Positions 1 through 8,379 of a DNA stretch of 64,000 nucleotides are shown piece after piece. Position 1 is the first letter of the stretch. Each line of letters begins with the position of its first letter. Under the pieces are notes generated by a model that worked only from the letters and a program-made list of their open reading frames with translations, was not told the origin of the DNA and ran no database searches. The translations under genes and the position numbers were made by a program. The DNA comes from Candidatus Methanomassiliicoccus intestinalis Issoire-Mx1 (GTDB taxonomy: Archaea > Thermoplasmatota > Thermoplasmata > Methanomassiliicoccales > Methanomassiliicoccaceae): positions 620,001 to 684,000 of the forward strand of contig NC_021353.1 in assembly GCF_000404225.1 (NCBI RefSeq), given 5' to 3'.

Positions 1-929
1 TCTTTTTTATGACTCATCTCTTCATATGATCTGTATTTTAATTCCAGTTCTGGAAGTTTTTCTAACTTTTTATTGAGATCAGATATTTTCATATCAAGCG
101 ACTGCAGATGGCCAGTTTCAATCTCAATCTCTTTTTTCTTTGAATCAGCGGCATTTTTGGCTGCAATGTATTTTCTATACACTGCATCTAGTTTTTCCAG
201 CTCTTCTGAAGCCTCATTCTTCTTATTTTGCAGCTCTGTTTCTTTTTCTTTGAGAACCGACAGCTCTCTAATTATTTCATTTTTAGAAATGATTAATGAA
301 TCTCTATCTTTGATCAGACAATCCTTTTTCAGTTTTCCATCTGGATTTTTCAGATTTGATTCCAGATCGTCTTTCATATGTTTTTCAAAATTCAGATCAA
401 TACTGACATTCTTAACCACATCCTGCAGTATGTCGATGTCAAGCAGTTTTACGATATGCTCCTTTCTCTTGGATGCATTCAATTCTGAAAGTGCAGACAG
501 GTCTTTCTGCCGTGAAAATACCGATATAAAGAATTCCTTGCTTTCCATACCCAGCAGTTTCTCGATTTTTTCAGTTACTGCTGAATCGGAGTTTGCTGTT
601 TGTATTCCGTCTGCGAGCAAGTATGCATTGGGAGTATTGTTTTTTCCCTTGAGAGATCTGACAAGTTCGTAATTTGTTCCATTTAGGTCAAATACTATCT
701 TAACAGAACACTCTTCTTTGGGAGATGCGTTATAATTTTTGATACCGTCCTTTCCATCCCTGATGATGTCGCTGTTTCTGCCCCCGCTTCCGTAAAGCGC
801 CCAGGCAATGGCTTCGATAAGTGTGCTTTTACCGGCACCGTTGGCTCCGAGGATTCCCACAACTCCGTCTGGAATGTTTAAACGCACATCTCTGAAGCGG
901 CGGTAGTTTGTCAGTTCAATTCTGATCAG
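1..929 (-). CDS. rad50: DNA double-strand break repair ATPase Rad50 (N-terminal part, runs off the window)
   Basis: SMC-like ATPase that partners Mre11 in DNA-end processing. Translated on the minus strand, the protein opens with LIRIELTNYRRF and a Walker A GANGAGKST, then the Rad50 N-lobe (ASPKEE, FSRQKDLSAL), followed by a Lys/Glu-rich stretch typical of the coiled coil; the rest lies beyond base 1. There is no in-frame ATG, GTG or TTG between the upstream TAA and the conserved IRIELTNYR. The best start is a CTG at 929-927 that overlaps the mre11 stop in the order CTGA, preceded by the strong ribosome-binding site GGAGG inside the mre11 tail. Same operon as mre11 and herA. The family is secure; the CTG start is inferred. 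Confidence 0.9.
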   Translation of the reverse strand, partial: MIRIELTNYRRFRDVRLNIPDGVVGILGANGAGKSTLIEAIAWALYGSGGRNSDIIRDGKDGIKNYNASPKEECSVKIVFDLNGTNYELVRSLKGKNNTPNAYLLADGIQTANSDSAVTEKIEKLLGMESKEFFISVFSRQKDLSALSELNASKRKEHIVKLLDIDILQDVVKNVSIDLNFEKHMKDDLESNLKNPDGKLKKDCLIKDRDSLIISKNEIIRELSVLKEKETELQNKKNEASEELEKLDAVYRKYIAAKNAADSKKKEIEIETGHLQSLDMKISDLNKKLEKLPELELKYRSYEEMSHKK

Positions 930-2053
930 TCTGATTGTCCCGCCTCCTTTTTCAGATAGCTGAGTCCCAGCTCCTTAATGCGCTGCTTGTCGATATTCTC
1001 AATCGGTCTGGCATTCACGAATGATATGAACTCATCTTCAATGTGGCCGAATACTGCAGAAGTGGACTGCACTGACATTTTGTCCTGAGAACTTACTATT
1101 CTCAGTTCGAAATGAGCTGCTGTAGAAAACTGCTCTTTGATCTTTTTGGCATTTATTGAATTTCTGACAGAGCTCAAAACACGGTTTACGGTCATTCTCA
1201 CAATCGCACCATCAATGTTGTCTGGTATCGAATTTTCAATCTCGTTGATGAGGCTTTCAGCGTCCAGATGCAGAGCGTCAATATATGGCAGATCAATCAT
1301 TTTTCTTGCAGGCAGTGAAACAAATTCTTTTGTTCCTTTATCTAAATCAATTACTAAGTATCCCTTATCCTGCCTTGCTTCTGAAAATGAAAATCTTTCT
1401 GTCGAGCCTGAATAATAAGCGTTGTCTAAAATTTTCTGATATCCGTGATAGTGTCCCAGTGCCACATAATCCATGTTTTTCTGCAGATGTGAATCCTCTA
1501 TCACCTGATCATTTGTACTGGAATTCTGGAATGCTTTTAAACTGGCTACACCGGTGTGCAGCATCATCACATTGTATCTGCTGTCTGCGGGACTGATAGA
1601 ATCAAGTCTGGTAAGATATTCTTCTCCTTCGGCATAAGGCAGACCATGAATTGTCATATCGCCGATTCTGACTTTTTCATATCCTCCGCGGTATATGCAG
1701 TGCACTCCCTCTATGTGGTCAAACAGCCTGAAAACACTGCCGGTCTCGCGGATTCTTGGCATGGAGTGATTTCCGGCAATTATGACGATCGGGATGCCTT
1801 CTTTGGAAAGACGTAAAAACTGTTCCATGGCAAACCCGAGGGTTCTGTTCGATGGTCTGATTGAATCAAACAGATCTCCGCTGTGCAGGATCACATCAGG
1901 CCTGAGTTCTATCGCATCATCCACAAACCTCTCGAATGATCTGTACGTGTCAACTTCTCTCTGATTAAGTCCTTTGTAAGGTCCGGGATCTGCACAGAGA
2001 GTACGATATGCGCTGAATCCCAGGTGGGTGTCCGAAACATGTATGAATTTCAT
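926..2053 (-). CDS. mre11: DNA repair exonuclease Mre11
   Basis: Mn-dependent nuclease of the Mre11-Rad50 complex, acting on DNA double-strand ends in the cytoplasm. All phosphoesterase motifs are present: D8 and H10 in SDTHLGF, D60 in HSGDLFD, N95-H96 in AGNHS, H166 in LHTG, and H201/H203 in GHYHGY. At 375 residues it is a normal archaeal length, and the C-terminal part (about 280-375) is the capping and Rad50-binding region. It lies 9 bp downstream of herA and its stop overlaps the presumed CTG start of rad50, so the three genes look like one transcript. NurA, the usual fourth partner, is not seen in the visible part of the operon and may lie left of the window. Confidence 0.95.
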   Translation of the reverse strand: MKFIHVSDTHLGFSAYRTLCADPGPYKGLNQREVDTYRSFERFVDDAIELRPDVILHSGDLFDSIRPSNRTLGFAMEQFLRLSKEGIPIVIIAGNHSMPRIRETGSVFRLFDHIEGVHCIYRGGYEKVRIGDMTIHGLPYAEGEEYLTRLDSISPADSRYNVMMLHTGVASLKAFQNSSTNDQVIEDSHLQKNMDYVALGHYHGYQKILDNAYYSGSTERFSFSEARQDKGYLVIDLDKGTKEFVSLPARKMIDLPYIDALHLDAESLINEIENSIPDNIDGAIVRMTVNRVLSSVRNSINAKKIKEQFSTAAHFELRIVSSQDKMSVQSTSAVFGHIEDEFISFVNARPIENIDKQRIKELGLSYLKKEAGQSD

Positions 2054-2062
2054 CAGACTACC

Positions 2063-3583
2063 TCAGAAAAATCCCTCATCTGCAGCCTTTGGTTTGTTGT
2101 TTTCTGGAACTTTAATGTTCTTCAGTCTCTCTTCATAAAGGTGGACCTTCACAGGCACGGCAAAAGGTGTGAATGGAGATGCCACAATCGCCTCGCCGGG
2201 CATCAGCATCTGAATTTCATTATCAACTTGTGATATGTCCTGCTTGGCAGAGTTTTTGAGAATTTCCCTGTCCTTTTTGTCTGACAGACCTAGAATAAAC
2301 AATGTGTTGAATTGAGAAATGACTTCATTTGCAATCAGCTTGGGCTGCTGAGACACTGCACAGAGGCCGGTTTTGAACTTACGGCCTTCTCTGGCAATCT
2401 GCGCAAAGACACTGTCCTCTGCTTCTTTCAGAACTCTCTGTGCCTCTTCAATTGCTATCAGGGTGTTCGGCAGCTTGCTGAACTCTTCCCCGTCTGAGTA
2501 GAGAGCCTTGTTCTTTTCAAAGACTGCTCTTGAAATTACCGTAGAAATCAGGAGCTCTTCAGTCTCATGGGCATTCGAAGTATCAACAAGGATTGTCTTT
2601 CCTTCATGCAGCTGATTTATAATCCTGGCAGTAACGCTGTAATTTTTGTCTTTAGAAACAAGGTTCAGCCTGAATAAGTTGCTCAGTCTTCTCTTAATGA
2701 CACTGATTGTGCCGCTTTGATAGCCGGGAAGATTGGCAACTATCTCATCGACTTCAAGCTCATCCAGCTTGTTCAGCCAGTCATCTTTGTATTTATACTG
2801 GGCTGTTTGTAAGCATTCTTTCTGAGCCTCGGTGAACTCATAGATTGCTTCCAGATCGGAGATCTCGATCTCAGCTGAAGAGATGACAAGTTTGCTATAT
2901 CCTCCGCTGCTCGACAAATCTCTTGAAGAATAAACGGCAAACGACTCTTTGTAGGGAGCATCCTTCAGGCCCTTTTTGCTGACCTCTCCGCCGTCAAAAT
3001 ATTCTCCGTGGGGATCAAAAATCAGGAAACCGCAGTTTCCTCTGCTCATGCATGAAAGCGCCAGATTCTTCATCAGATTGCTTTTTCCCATTCCTGTGGT
3101 AGCAAAAATTCCTACATGGTACGGGATAGCCCTTTCAGAAATTCCGACCGGGAAATCAAGGACCTTGTCTCCAGACCTTAAGTTTCCTATCTCGATCTCA
3201 CCCAGATATGACTTTAAAAATTCATAATCATCAGCCTGGGTGTATCGTACTTCAGAGAAATGGGTCGGAAGAGTCTTGGTTTTCTTGAAGCTCGCCTCAT
3301 CAATGTAGCCGAGGGGAGAAGAGACACCGATGCAGAAAAGATACTGCTCATATGGAGACATGTCGGGATTGTCCTTTTTCATAATCATGCCGGCTGTTCT
3401 GCTCATCCAGCTGCTGTCTTCTTTGTCGGCGGCATGCTCTATGTCCATGACTCTGACAAGGTACTTTCCTTCCTTGTTCTGAGATTCTACAACGAGCAGT
3501 TCTCCCACCTGCAGGTTTTCTTCAAAATCAATCCTGAATCTTGTTTCCATTACGTTAGTTCCGATTACTCTTCCGATCCCCAT
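2063..3583 (-). CDS. herA: Bipolar DNA helicase/translocase HerA
   Basis: Hexameric DNA-pumping ATPase that works with NurA and Mre11-Rad50 in end resection. The N-terminal 100 or so residues form the HAS-barrel (GIGRVIGTN start). Walker A is GIFATTGMGKS at about residues 158-168 (K167), followed by LIFDPHGEY, which is characteristic of the HerA/FtsK superfamily. Walker B is within TLIAIEEAQRVL, and the sensor/arginine region is AREGRKFKTGLCAVSQQP. The 506 residues match the family. It is the first gene of the herA-mre11-rad50 operon; the ATG at 3583 follows a short AT-rich leader. Confidence 0.93.
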   Translation of the reverse strand: MGIGRVIGTNVMETRFRIDFEENLQVGELLVVESQNKEGKYLVRVMDIEHAADKEDSSWMSRTAGMIMKKDNPDMSPYEQYLFCIGVSSPLGYIDEASFKKTKTLPTHFSEVRYTQADDYEFLKSYLGEIEIGNLRSGDKVLDFPVGISERAIPYHVGIFATTGMGKSNLMKNLALSCMSRGNCGFLIFDPHGEYFDGGEVSKKGLKDAPYKESFAVYSSRDLSSSGGYSKLVISSAEIEISDLEAIYEFTEAQKECLQTAQYKYKDDWLNKLDELEVDEIVANLPGYQSGTISVIKRRLSNLFRLNLVSKDKNYSVTARIINQLHEGKTILVDTSNAHETEELLISTVISRAVFEKNKALYSDGEEFSKLPNTLIAIEEAQRVLKEAEDSVFAQIAREGRKFKTGLCAVSQQPKLIANEVISQFNTLFILGLSDKKDREILKNSAKQDISQVDNEIQMLMPGEAIVASPFTPFAVPVKVHLYEERLKNIKVPENNKPKAADEGFF

Positions 3584-3678
3584 ATTTACACGCTATATGC
3601 GAAATTTTATTTGAACTATTTTAATTCCGCTGGGAATATTGGATAATGATAATATGAAAAATATGGACTGAGGAGCTC

Positions 3679-4008
3679 TCAATCCTCAAATTTTATTTCT
3701 GATGCCCTTTTCAGCCCCATTCCAGTAGCTACCTCGGCAGCTTTCATCAATGCACATGGAACTATGCAGGCGGCGTGGCCCAGTACTTTTCCGCATGCTA
3801 CATATATGGGATTCTCTCCAAAAGGCATTTTCATGACATCAAATGCTCCCATTTCCTCATCGTTAAGCACATCAACAATTTTGGAAACATGTGGGCACTC
3901 GCTTTCTATCTCGAATCTGACGACTCCGTCATCACCATAAACTGCCTGAATTTTAGTATTCAGTCTGCATACGCCGGGATTGACTTCTACGCATGTTTTG
4001 TCTGACAT
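3679..4008 (-). CDS. Small conserved cysteine-rich protein of unknown function (DUF6951-like)
   Basis: A 109-residue soluble protein. Cysteines are spread in pairs: C6 and C14 (PGVC), C39 (SECPH), C72 (VACGK) and C81/C86 (AACIVPC). This pattern could bind metal or an Fe-S cluster. From memory it resembles a small family found mainly in methanogens and relatives that begins with a VxPGVC motif (possibly DUF6951), which I could not verify. It is leftward, 50 bp from the regulator gene upstream on the same strand, and may be cotranscribed with it. No catalytic function can be assigned. Confidence 0.7.
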   Translation of the reverse strand: MSDKTCVEVNPGVCRLNTKIQAVYGDDGVVRFEIESECPHVSKIVDVLNDEEMGAFDVMKMPFGENPIYVACGKVLGHAACIVPCALMKAAEVATGMGLKRASEIKFED

Positions 4009-4056
4009 ACTTTCATCATTACATTATGATGCTTTATTACTTCTACCTGATTTTTC

Positions 4057-5028
4057 TCATCTTCTGCCTTTATGTGTTTTTGAAACTAATTCAAACATGC
4101 CGCCTTTTGTGATGTCTACAATTCCAAACACAGCCACAGCCTTATTCTTCTTCATAACAGGCACAGCAACAACAGGAACCCCCATGTACGGCCCGGAAGG
4201 TGAGATTTTATGCGTTATCTTAGCCGTTTCCAGGACTTCTTCTAAAACAGGTCCAGTATAATTATTGTCTATGACCAATCCATCTTCACATCTGACACCG
4301 CTGCAGTTCTTGCTTCTCATTGTTGTGGGAAGTCTTCCAGTCAGTTCGTGAACTGCCAGGGCAATCGACTGAAGAGCCTCTGCCTCAGTATCCGGCCCGA
4401 ACGATTCCCATACATTTTTCTCAACCCAGGAAAGATTAACCTGATTTTCAAGTGCCAGTGCAGCAGTCACTGCACCTTGTTCTGCCAGGCGGTACTTTTT
4501 CGCAGTGCCGATGATGATTACATCCCCGTCACGGATATTGAATGCAGTTTTCAGACAGGCAGTAGTTTCTTCGTCCGGACTCATGTTGCTGCATGGATAG
4601 TATAATTTACCGTTTTTAGCAACAAATGAAGTGGCTCCTTCAGCTCCTGAATACACAGCTTCATCCCGCTGTTCATTGCCATTGCTCATATGTGCTGCCA
4701 TCCCCTTGACAAGAACAGCACAGTCCTGGCTGGAAATGGTAACTCCTTTCAAATCAACCTGCGCAACGCTCATCCCGCAGTCTAGATATTCTCTGATGCC
4801 TCGGTCTGTAAGACTTACTCCATTTTTTCCTACAGTTACAAAACCTTCTCCAATCATTTTGTTGAGGATCGTCCTGATGCTTCCTTCTCCGATTCCGACT
4901 ATCTGTGAAAGGGCCTTTCTTCCGACAGGGCCTTCTTTGAAGATGGTATCATAGGTTTTCCATACGTGATATAATGAATATTTGGGGGTTGGACCTGCTC
5001 CCGTGTAAAGCTTATAATTGAGCCCCAT
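4057..5028 (-). CDS. Winged-helix regulator with DUF4443-like N-terminus and DUF2111-like sensor domain
   Basis: The N-terminal 80 residues form a winged helix-turn-helix (GRKALSQIVGIGEGSIRTILNKM). The middle resembles the DUF4443 domain. The C-terminal part from about residue 205 (TGRLPTTMRSKNCSGVRCEDG, then GPYMGVPVVAVPV and AVFGIVDI) resembles DUF2111, a domain largely confined to methanogens. I infer a cytoplasmic ligand-responsive transcription factor. It is divergent from atwA across a 444-bp intergenic region, so the MCR activation cluster is a plausible target, but nothing in the sequence proves it. Length is 323 residues with an ATG start. Confidence 0.75.
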   Translation of the reverse strand: MGLNYKLYTGAGPTPKYSLYHVWKTYDTIFKEGPVGRKALSQIVGIGEGSIRTILNKMIGEGFVTVGKNGVSLTDRGIREYLDCGMSVAQVDLKGVTISSQDCAVLVKGMAAHMSNGNEQRDEAVYSGAEGATSFVAKNGKLYYPCSNMSPDEETTACLKTAFNIRDGDVIIIGTAKKYRLAEQGAVTAALALENQVNLSWVEKNVWESFGPDTEAEALQSIALAVHELTGRLPTTMRSKNCSGVRCEDGLVIDNNYTGPVLEEVLETAKITHKISPSGPYMGVPVVAVPVMKKNKAVAVFGIVDITKGGMFELVSKTHKGRR

Positions 5029-5440
5029 TGAGCGATGGATAGTACAACCATAGAATAAAGTTTGTGGATGAAAACGTTTCTAGATGGCTATATTTTGCCT
5101 TTTTATGATCTATATGTACACCAAATCGTTTATTCATAGATGATCATCTAATAAAATGAGACACATCGCTAAAATATCATAATTTGATTGGGATGTTGCA
5201 TAACTGCCGGATCTGTGTTTTGAAAATATTTTTGTTTTTCACACATCTCTGAGTAAATTAAATGCAAATTCTCGCTCCTCTGTCGGTCAGTCTGCAATTT
5301 TTTTGCAATTTTATTCTAAGTTTATAGAATATGTGGAAGCAGTCTTTGTCCAGCAATATTAAATTGAGATCTCATTGGTAAAAAATATTCAGAAAACCGC
5401 TGTCCTAACAATTGTTCCAGTGAGTAAAATCAGCCAAAGA

Positions 5441-5448
5441 CTATATAG
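5441..5448 (+). promoter_or_regulatory. TATA box for atwA
   Basis: CTATATAG lies about 28 bp before the atwA ATG, so transcription would begin almost at the start codon and give a nearly leaderless message. The rest of the 444-bp gap (5029-5472) is AT-rich, holds the divergent promoter of the DUF2111 regulator, and shows no ORF or RNA that I can recognise. Confidence 0.55.
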
Positions 5449-5472
5449 CGTTAATTTCTTTTTCACTGTATC

Positions 5473-7092
5473 ATGTCCGATTCACATGTGTTCATAACTC
5501 TAAAAGATATCAGCAAATCATTCAATGGTTCATATGTGCTAAAAAATATCAATGAAGAAATAAGCACAGGAGAAGTTTTTGGACTCATTGGGAGAAGCGG
5601 TGCTGGAAAGTCTGTACTGATCAACATGCTACGAGGAACTCCAGAATATCATCCGGATTCTGGAAACGTGGTATATCATGTTGATTACTGTGAAAAGTGT
5701 GGTTGGGTAGAACTTCCCGGCACTGGAAAATGTACGATATGTGGAGGCTCTGTAGAACACAGGGACATAGACTTTTGGAATACTGACGATCTCGATCCTA
5801 TCAAAAAACAGCTCAGAAGCCGTATTGCAATCATGCTCCAGAGAACATTCTCTCTTTTTGGCGATATGACTGTTATAGAAAATGTCTTTGAAGCTCTGCC
5901 TCAGGATATGGATGAAAACCTGAAAGTCGACAAAGCCCTCAAGCTGTTAAAATCTGTAAGATTAGATCATCGTATCACTCACATAGCACGTGACCTGTCC
6001 GGCGGTGAAAAGCAGAGATGCGTTTTAGCAAGACAGCTTGCCAAAGATCCAATACTGTTTCTGGCAGATGAACCGACTGGAACCCTTGACCCGTCTACTG
6101 CAGACATGGTTCACAAGGTTCTGACTGATGCTGTTAAAGATACAGGCATGACGATGGTGGTAACTTCCCACTGGCCGAAAGCAATTGAGGTTCTCTCAGA
6201 CCGCGCTATGTGGCTGGACCACGGCGAAGTTAAAATGGAAGGTTCTCCAAAGGAAGTTTCAGCAGAATTCATGCGTGGACACGAAATGCATGAAGAAAGT
6301 CATGTACAGGTCGGACAGCCGCTCATTAAAATCAGTGATGTAAAACGTTACTATTATTCATACACTAGAGGTGTTGTAAAAGCTGTAGACGGAGTATCCC
6401 TGGAAGTCAACGAAAAAGAAATTGTAGGTTTAGTGGGTCTTTCCGGTGCAGGCAAAACAACGCTCTCAAAAATGATCTGCGGTCTCCGCGAGCCTTCCGA
6501 GGGTAAAGTGGAAGTAAGGATTGGAGACGACTGGGTAAATATGGCTGAGCCAGGACCTACAGGGAAAGGAAGAGCCACTCAGTACATTGGAATACTGCAT
6601 CAGGAATTTTCACTATATCCATTCGATACGATCCTTCAGAATCTGACTGTATGCATAGGAATTAAGCTTCCCGCAGAGCTGGCAAAGATGAAGGCAATTC
6701 AAGTTCTTTTAGGATCTGGATTTGACCGTGCGGATGTGGAAAAGATATTATATGCTTATCCTGACAACCTCAGCGTAGGTGAAAAACAGAGAGTTGCCCT
6801 CGCACAGGTTCTGATCAGGGAACCTAGCCTGGTCATTCTCGATGAACCTACGGGAACAATGGATCCGATTACGAAGAATTCTGTAGCTAAATCTGTTCTC
6901 ACAGCACGTAAAGAGCTGGGCGAAACATTTCTAATAGTCTCTCACGATATGGATTTCGTGATGAACTGTTGCGACCGTGCTGCTATCATGAAAGATGGAA
7001 AGATCGTCGCAATGGGTGCTCCTAGTGATATCGTGGAATACTTAGAAGAGATCGAGCTGAAGGAGAATGAGAACGGCGGTGCTGAGAATTGA
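5473..7092 (+). CDS. atwA: Methyl-coenzyme M reductase activation component A2 (twin ABC ATPase)
   Basis: ATP-hydrolysing component A2, which supplies energy for reducing the nickel of coenzyme F430 in MCR to Ni(I). Two ABC modules lie in tandem. In module 1, Walker A is GRSGAGKS (40-47), a four-Cys insert (C73, C76, C87, C90) probably binds zinc, and the signature is LSGGE (175-179). In module 2, Walker A is GLSGAGKT (322-329), the signature is LSVGE (433-437), and Walker B is LVILDEPTGT. There are no membrane segments. The length (539) and the zinc knuckle are typical of AtwA. Its stop overlaps the TTG start of mcrC, so translation is coupled and the gene leads the mcrC-mmp cluster. Confidence 0.95.
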   Translation: MSDSHVFITLKDISKSFNGSYVLKNINEEISTGEVFGLIGRSGAGKSVLINMLRGTPEYHPDSGNVVYHVDYCEKCGWVELPGTGKCTICGGSVEHRDIDFWNTDDLDPIKKQLRSRIAIMLQRTFSLFGDMTVIENVFEALPQDMDENLKVDKALKLLKSVRLDHRITHIARDLSGGEKQRCVLARQLAKDPILFLADEPTGTLDPSTADMVHKVLTDAVKDTGMTMVVTSHWPKAIEVLSDRAMWLDHGEVKMEGSPKEVSAEFMRGHEMHEESHVQVGQPLIKISDVKRYYYSYTRGVVKAVDGVSLEVNEKEIVGLVGLSGAGKTTLSKMICGLREPSEGKVEVRIGDDWVNMAEPGPTGKGRATQYIGILHQEFSLYPFDTILQNLTVCIGIKLPAELAKMKAIQVLLGSGFDRADVEKILYAYPDNLSVGEKQRVALAQVLIREPSLVILDEPTGTMDPITKNSVAKSVLTARKELGETFLIVSHDMDFVMNCCDRAAIMKDGKIVAMGAPSDIVEYLEEIELKENENGGAEN

Positions 7093-7691
7093 AGGATACT
7101 ATTGGTAGAAAGCTTAGTTTCGTTGAATGCAGGGAATCCCGCGGGCTTGGCGTAGGCGGCGGGATGGCCCAGAAAGCAACAATTTCTGAAAGCGGAAGAG
7201 ATGTTGTTGCAATAGCAATGGGACCTGGAAAGCGTCACATTACAAAACCGGTCTGTGAAATCACATTCGCGTTAAGAGAAGAAGGTATCGATACCAGCGT
7301 GCTTGTGGTTAATGCCGGCTCTGGTGTTCCGGCCGATGCCCCTGATGTCACCACCAGTTCTATCTTCGGTCTGGATCCTATTGAAGTTCAGAGAATCCAG
7401 CAGTTTAAGCTTGCTATCATCCATCTGGGAAATGTCAGGAATCACCTGATCTATAAGGCCAGGCTTATCCTGAGAAATGTAAATATTCCGGCCATTGTGG
7501 TTTGCCAGGCGCCTATTGATTTTGAAGACTTTGCGTCAATCGGAGTGCAGACAAGACTGGTAATGCCTCCGGAAGATAGAATTGATACTAAAGGAAAAAT
7601 AGTCGATATCGTGAGCGGTGTTGTAAGAGGCACAACCTGTCCTCAGAGTAAGCTTGACGAAATAGTATCAAAAGTAAGAACTCATCTGTGA
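7089..7691 (+). CDS. mcrC: Methyl-coenzyme M reductase operon protein C (MCR activation factor)
   Basis: McrC is a subunit of the MCR activation complex. The conserved McrC blocks are all present: CRESRGLGVGGGMAQ near the N-terminus, AMGPGKRHITKPVCEITFAL, NAGSGVPADAP, AIIHLGNVRNHLIYKARL, QAPIDFEDFA and VSGVVRGTTCPQSKLDEI. Length is 200 residues. The start is a TTG overlapping the atwA stop (TTGA). Here mcrC is detached from the mcrBDGA structural operon, which is not in the window, and sits with atwA and marker genes. It ends exactly where the antisense neighbour ends (TGA abutting TCA). Confidence 0.95.
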   Translation: MKDTIGRKLSFVECRESRGLGVGGGMAQKATISESGRDVVAIAMGPGKRHITKPVCEITFALREEGIDTSVLVVNAGSGVPADAPDVTTSSIFGLDPIEVQRIQQFKLAIIHLGNVRNHLIYKARLILRNVNIPAIVVCQAPIDFEDFASIGVQTRLVMPPEDRIDTKGKIVDIVSGVVRGTTCPQSKLDEIVSKVRTHL

Positions 7692-8255
7692 TCAGGCGAA
7701 ATCAAAGCCTACCAGATGAGTCCAGTATTTTTTATCACTGTGTTTTGTGATATCTCTTAGATAATCATCAGACAATGTGGATATGCTTCCTGAGGTAATG
7801 TTTTTGATGCCTGCAATATCATCTATGTAATCAAATCCAACTTCGTTAATCTCGAAATGCACTTCGCTGGTAAGTTTTACTCCGTCATAGATTACAAAAT
7901 CATCAGAAAGGAAGCTCGCATCAGGATTTTTTCTCAGAATCTGCTCTTTTCTAAGTGGTGTGACATATTCCCCTACAATCGTACCGGAATCATCAACCAT
8001 CACTACAAGGCCTTCATCAGAAAGCAGCAGATGCTGGTCTCCTATCAATACTACTGTGATATCCCGCTTGAGAGATGCCCAGACACCGTTATTCGTGCAT
8101 TCCAGAAGTCCTCCGCATGCTCCGTTGCTGTCAGCGATTGTTTCTAGTCTGAATACTTCACTTCTCACATTTTCATCCATAATCAGGACTTCAACCACTC
8201 CTGAAATGGATTGAAGCTTCTCTCTCACTTTGCTCAGGATCTCCTCGCGAGACAT
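7692..8255 (-). CDS. Conserved hypothetical protein, antisense within the MCR activation cluster
   Basis: A 187-residue soluble protein I do not recognise. It starts MSREEILSKVREKLQ, has an acidic composition, and alternates short beta-rich runs (TVVLIGDQHLLL, GLVVMVDD) that could make a roadblock or PAS-like fold, which is only an impression. There are no clustered cysteines and no membrane segments. It is the only gene facing the other way between mcrC and mmp3. The two converge with zero spacing, sharing a TGATCA at the junction, and its start is 124 bp from the mmp3 start. Its position suggests a role linked to MCR maturation, without direct evidence. Confidence 0.75.
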   Translation of the reverse strand: MSREEILSKVREKLQSISGVVEVLIMDENVRSEVFRLETIADSNGACGGLLECTNNGVWASLKRDITVVLIGDQHLLLSDEGLVVMVDDSGTIVGEYVTPLRKEQILRKNPDASFLSDDFVIYDGVKLTSEVHFEINEVGFDYIDDIAGIKNITSGSISTLSDDYLRDITKHSDKKYWTHLVGFDFA

Positions 8256-8379
8256 GCTCCCACATTGTTAAACAAGGCTATTAAGGAATTGTACGTTTCT
8301 AATCAGTTTTTGCTCTTGAAGTTCTTAGAAATCAGGCAAAAGGCTAATTACAGTTTCGACCGTTAACCTCCCTGACCAG

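Noticed and set aside
73..672. 199-codon plus-strand frame
   Set aside because: Ser/Phe-rich shadow of rad50, whose minus-strand frame shows the Walker A and Rad50 motifs.
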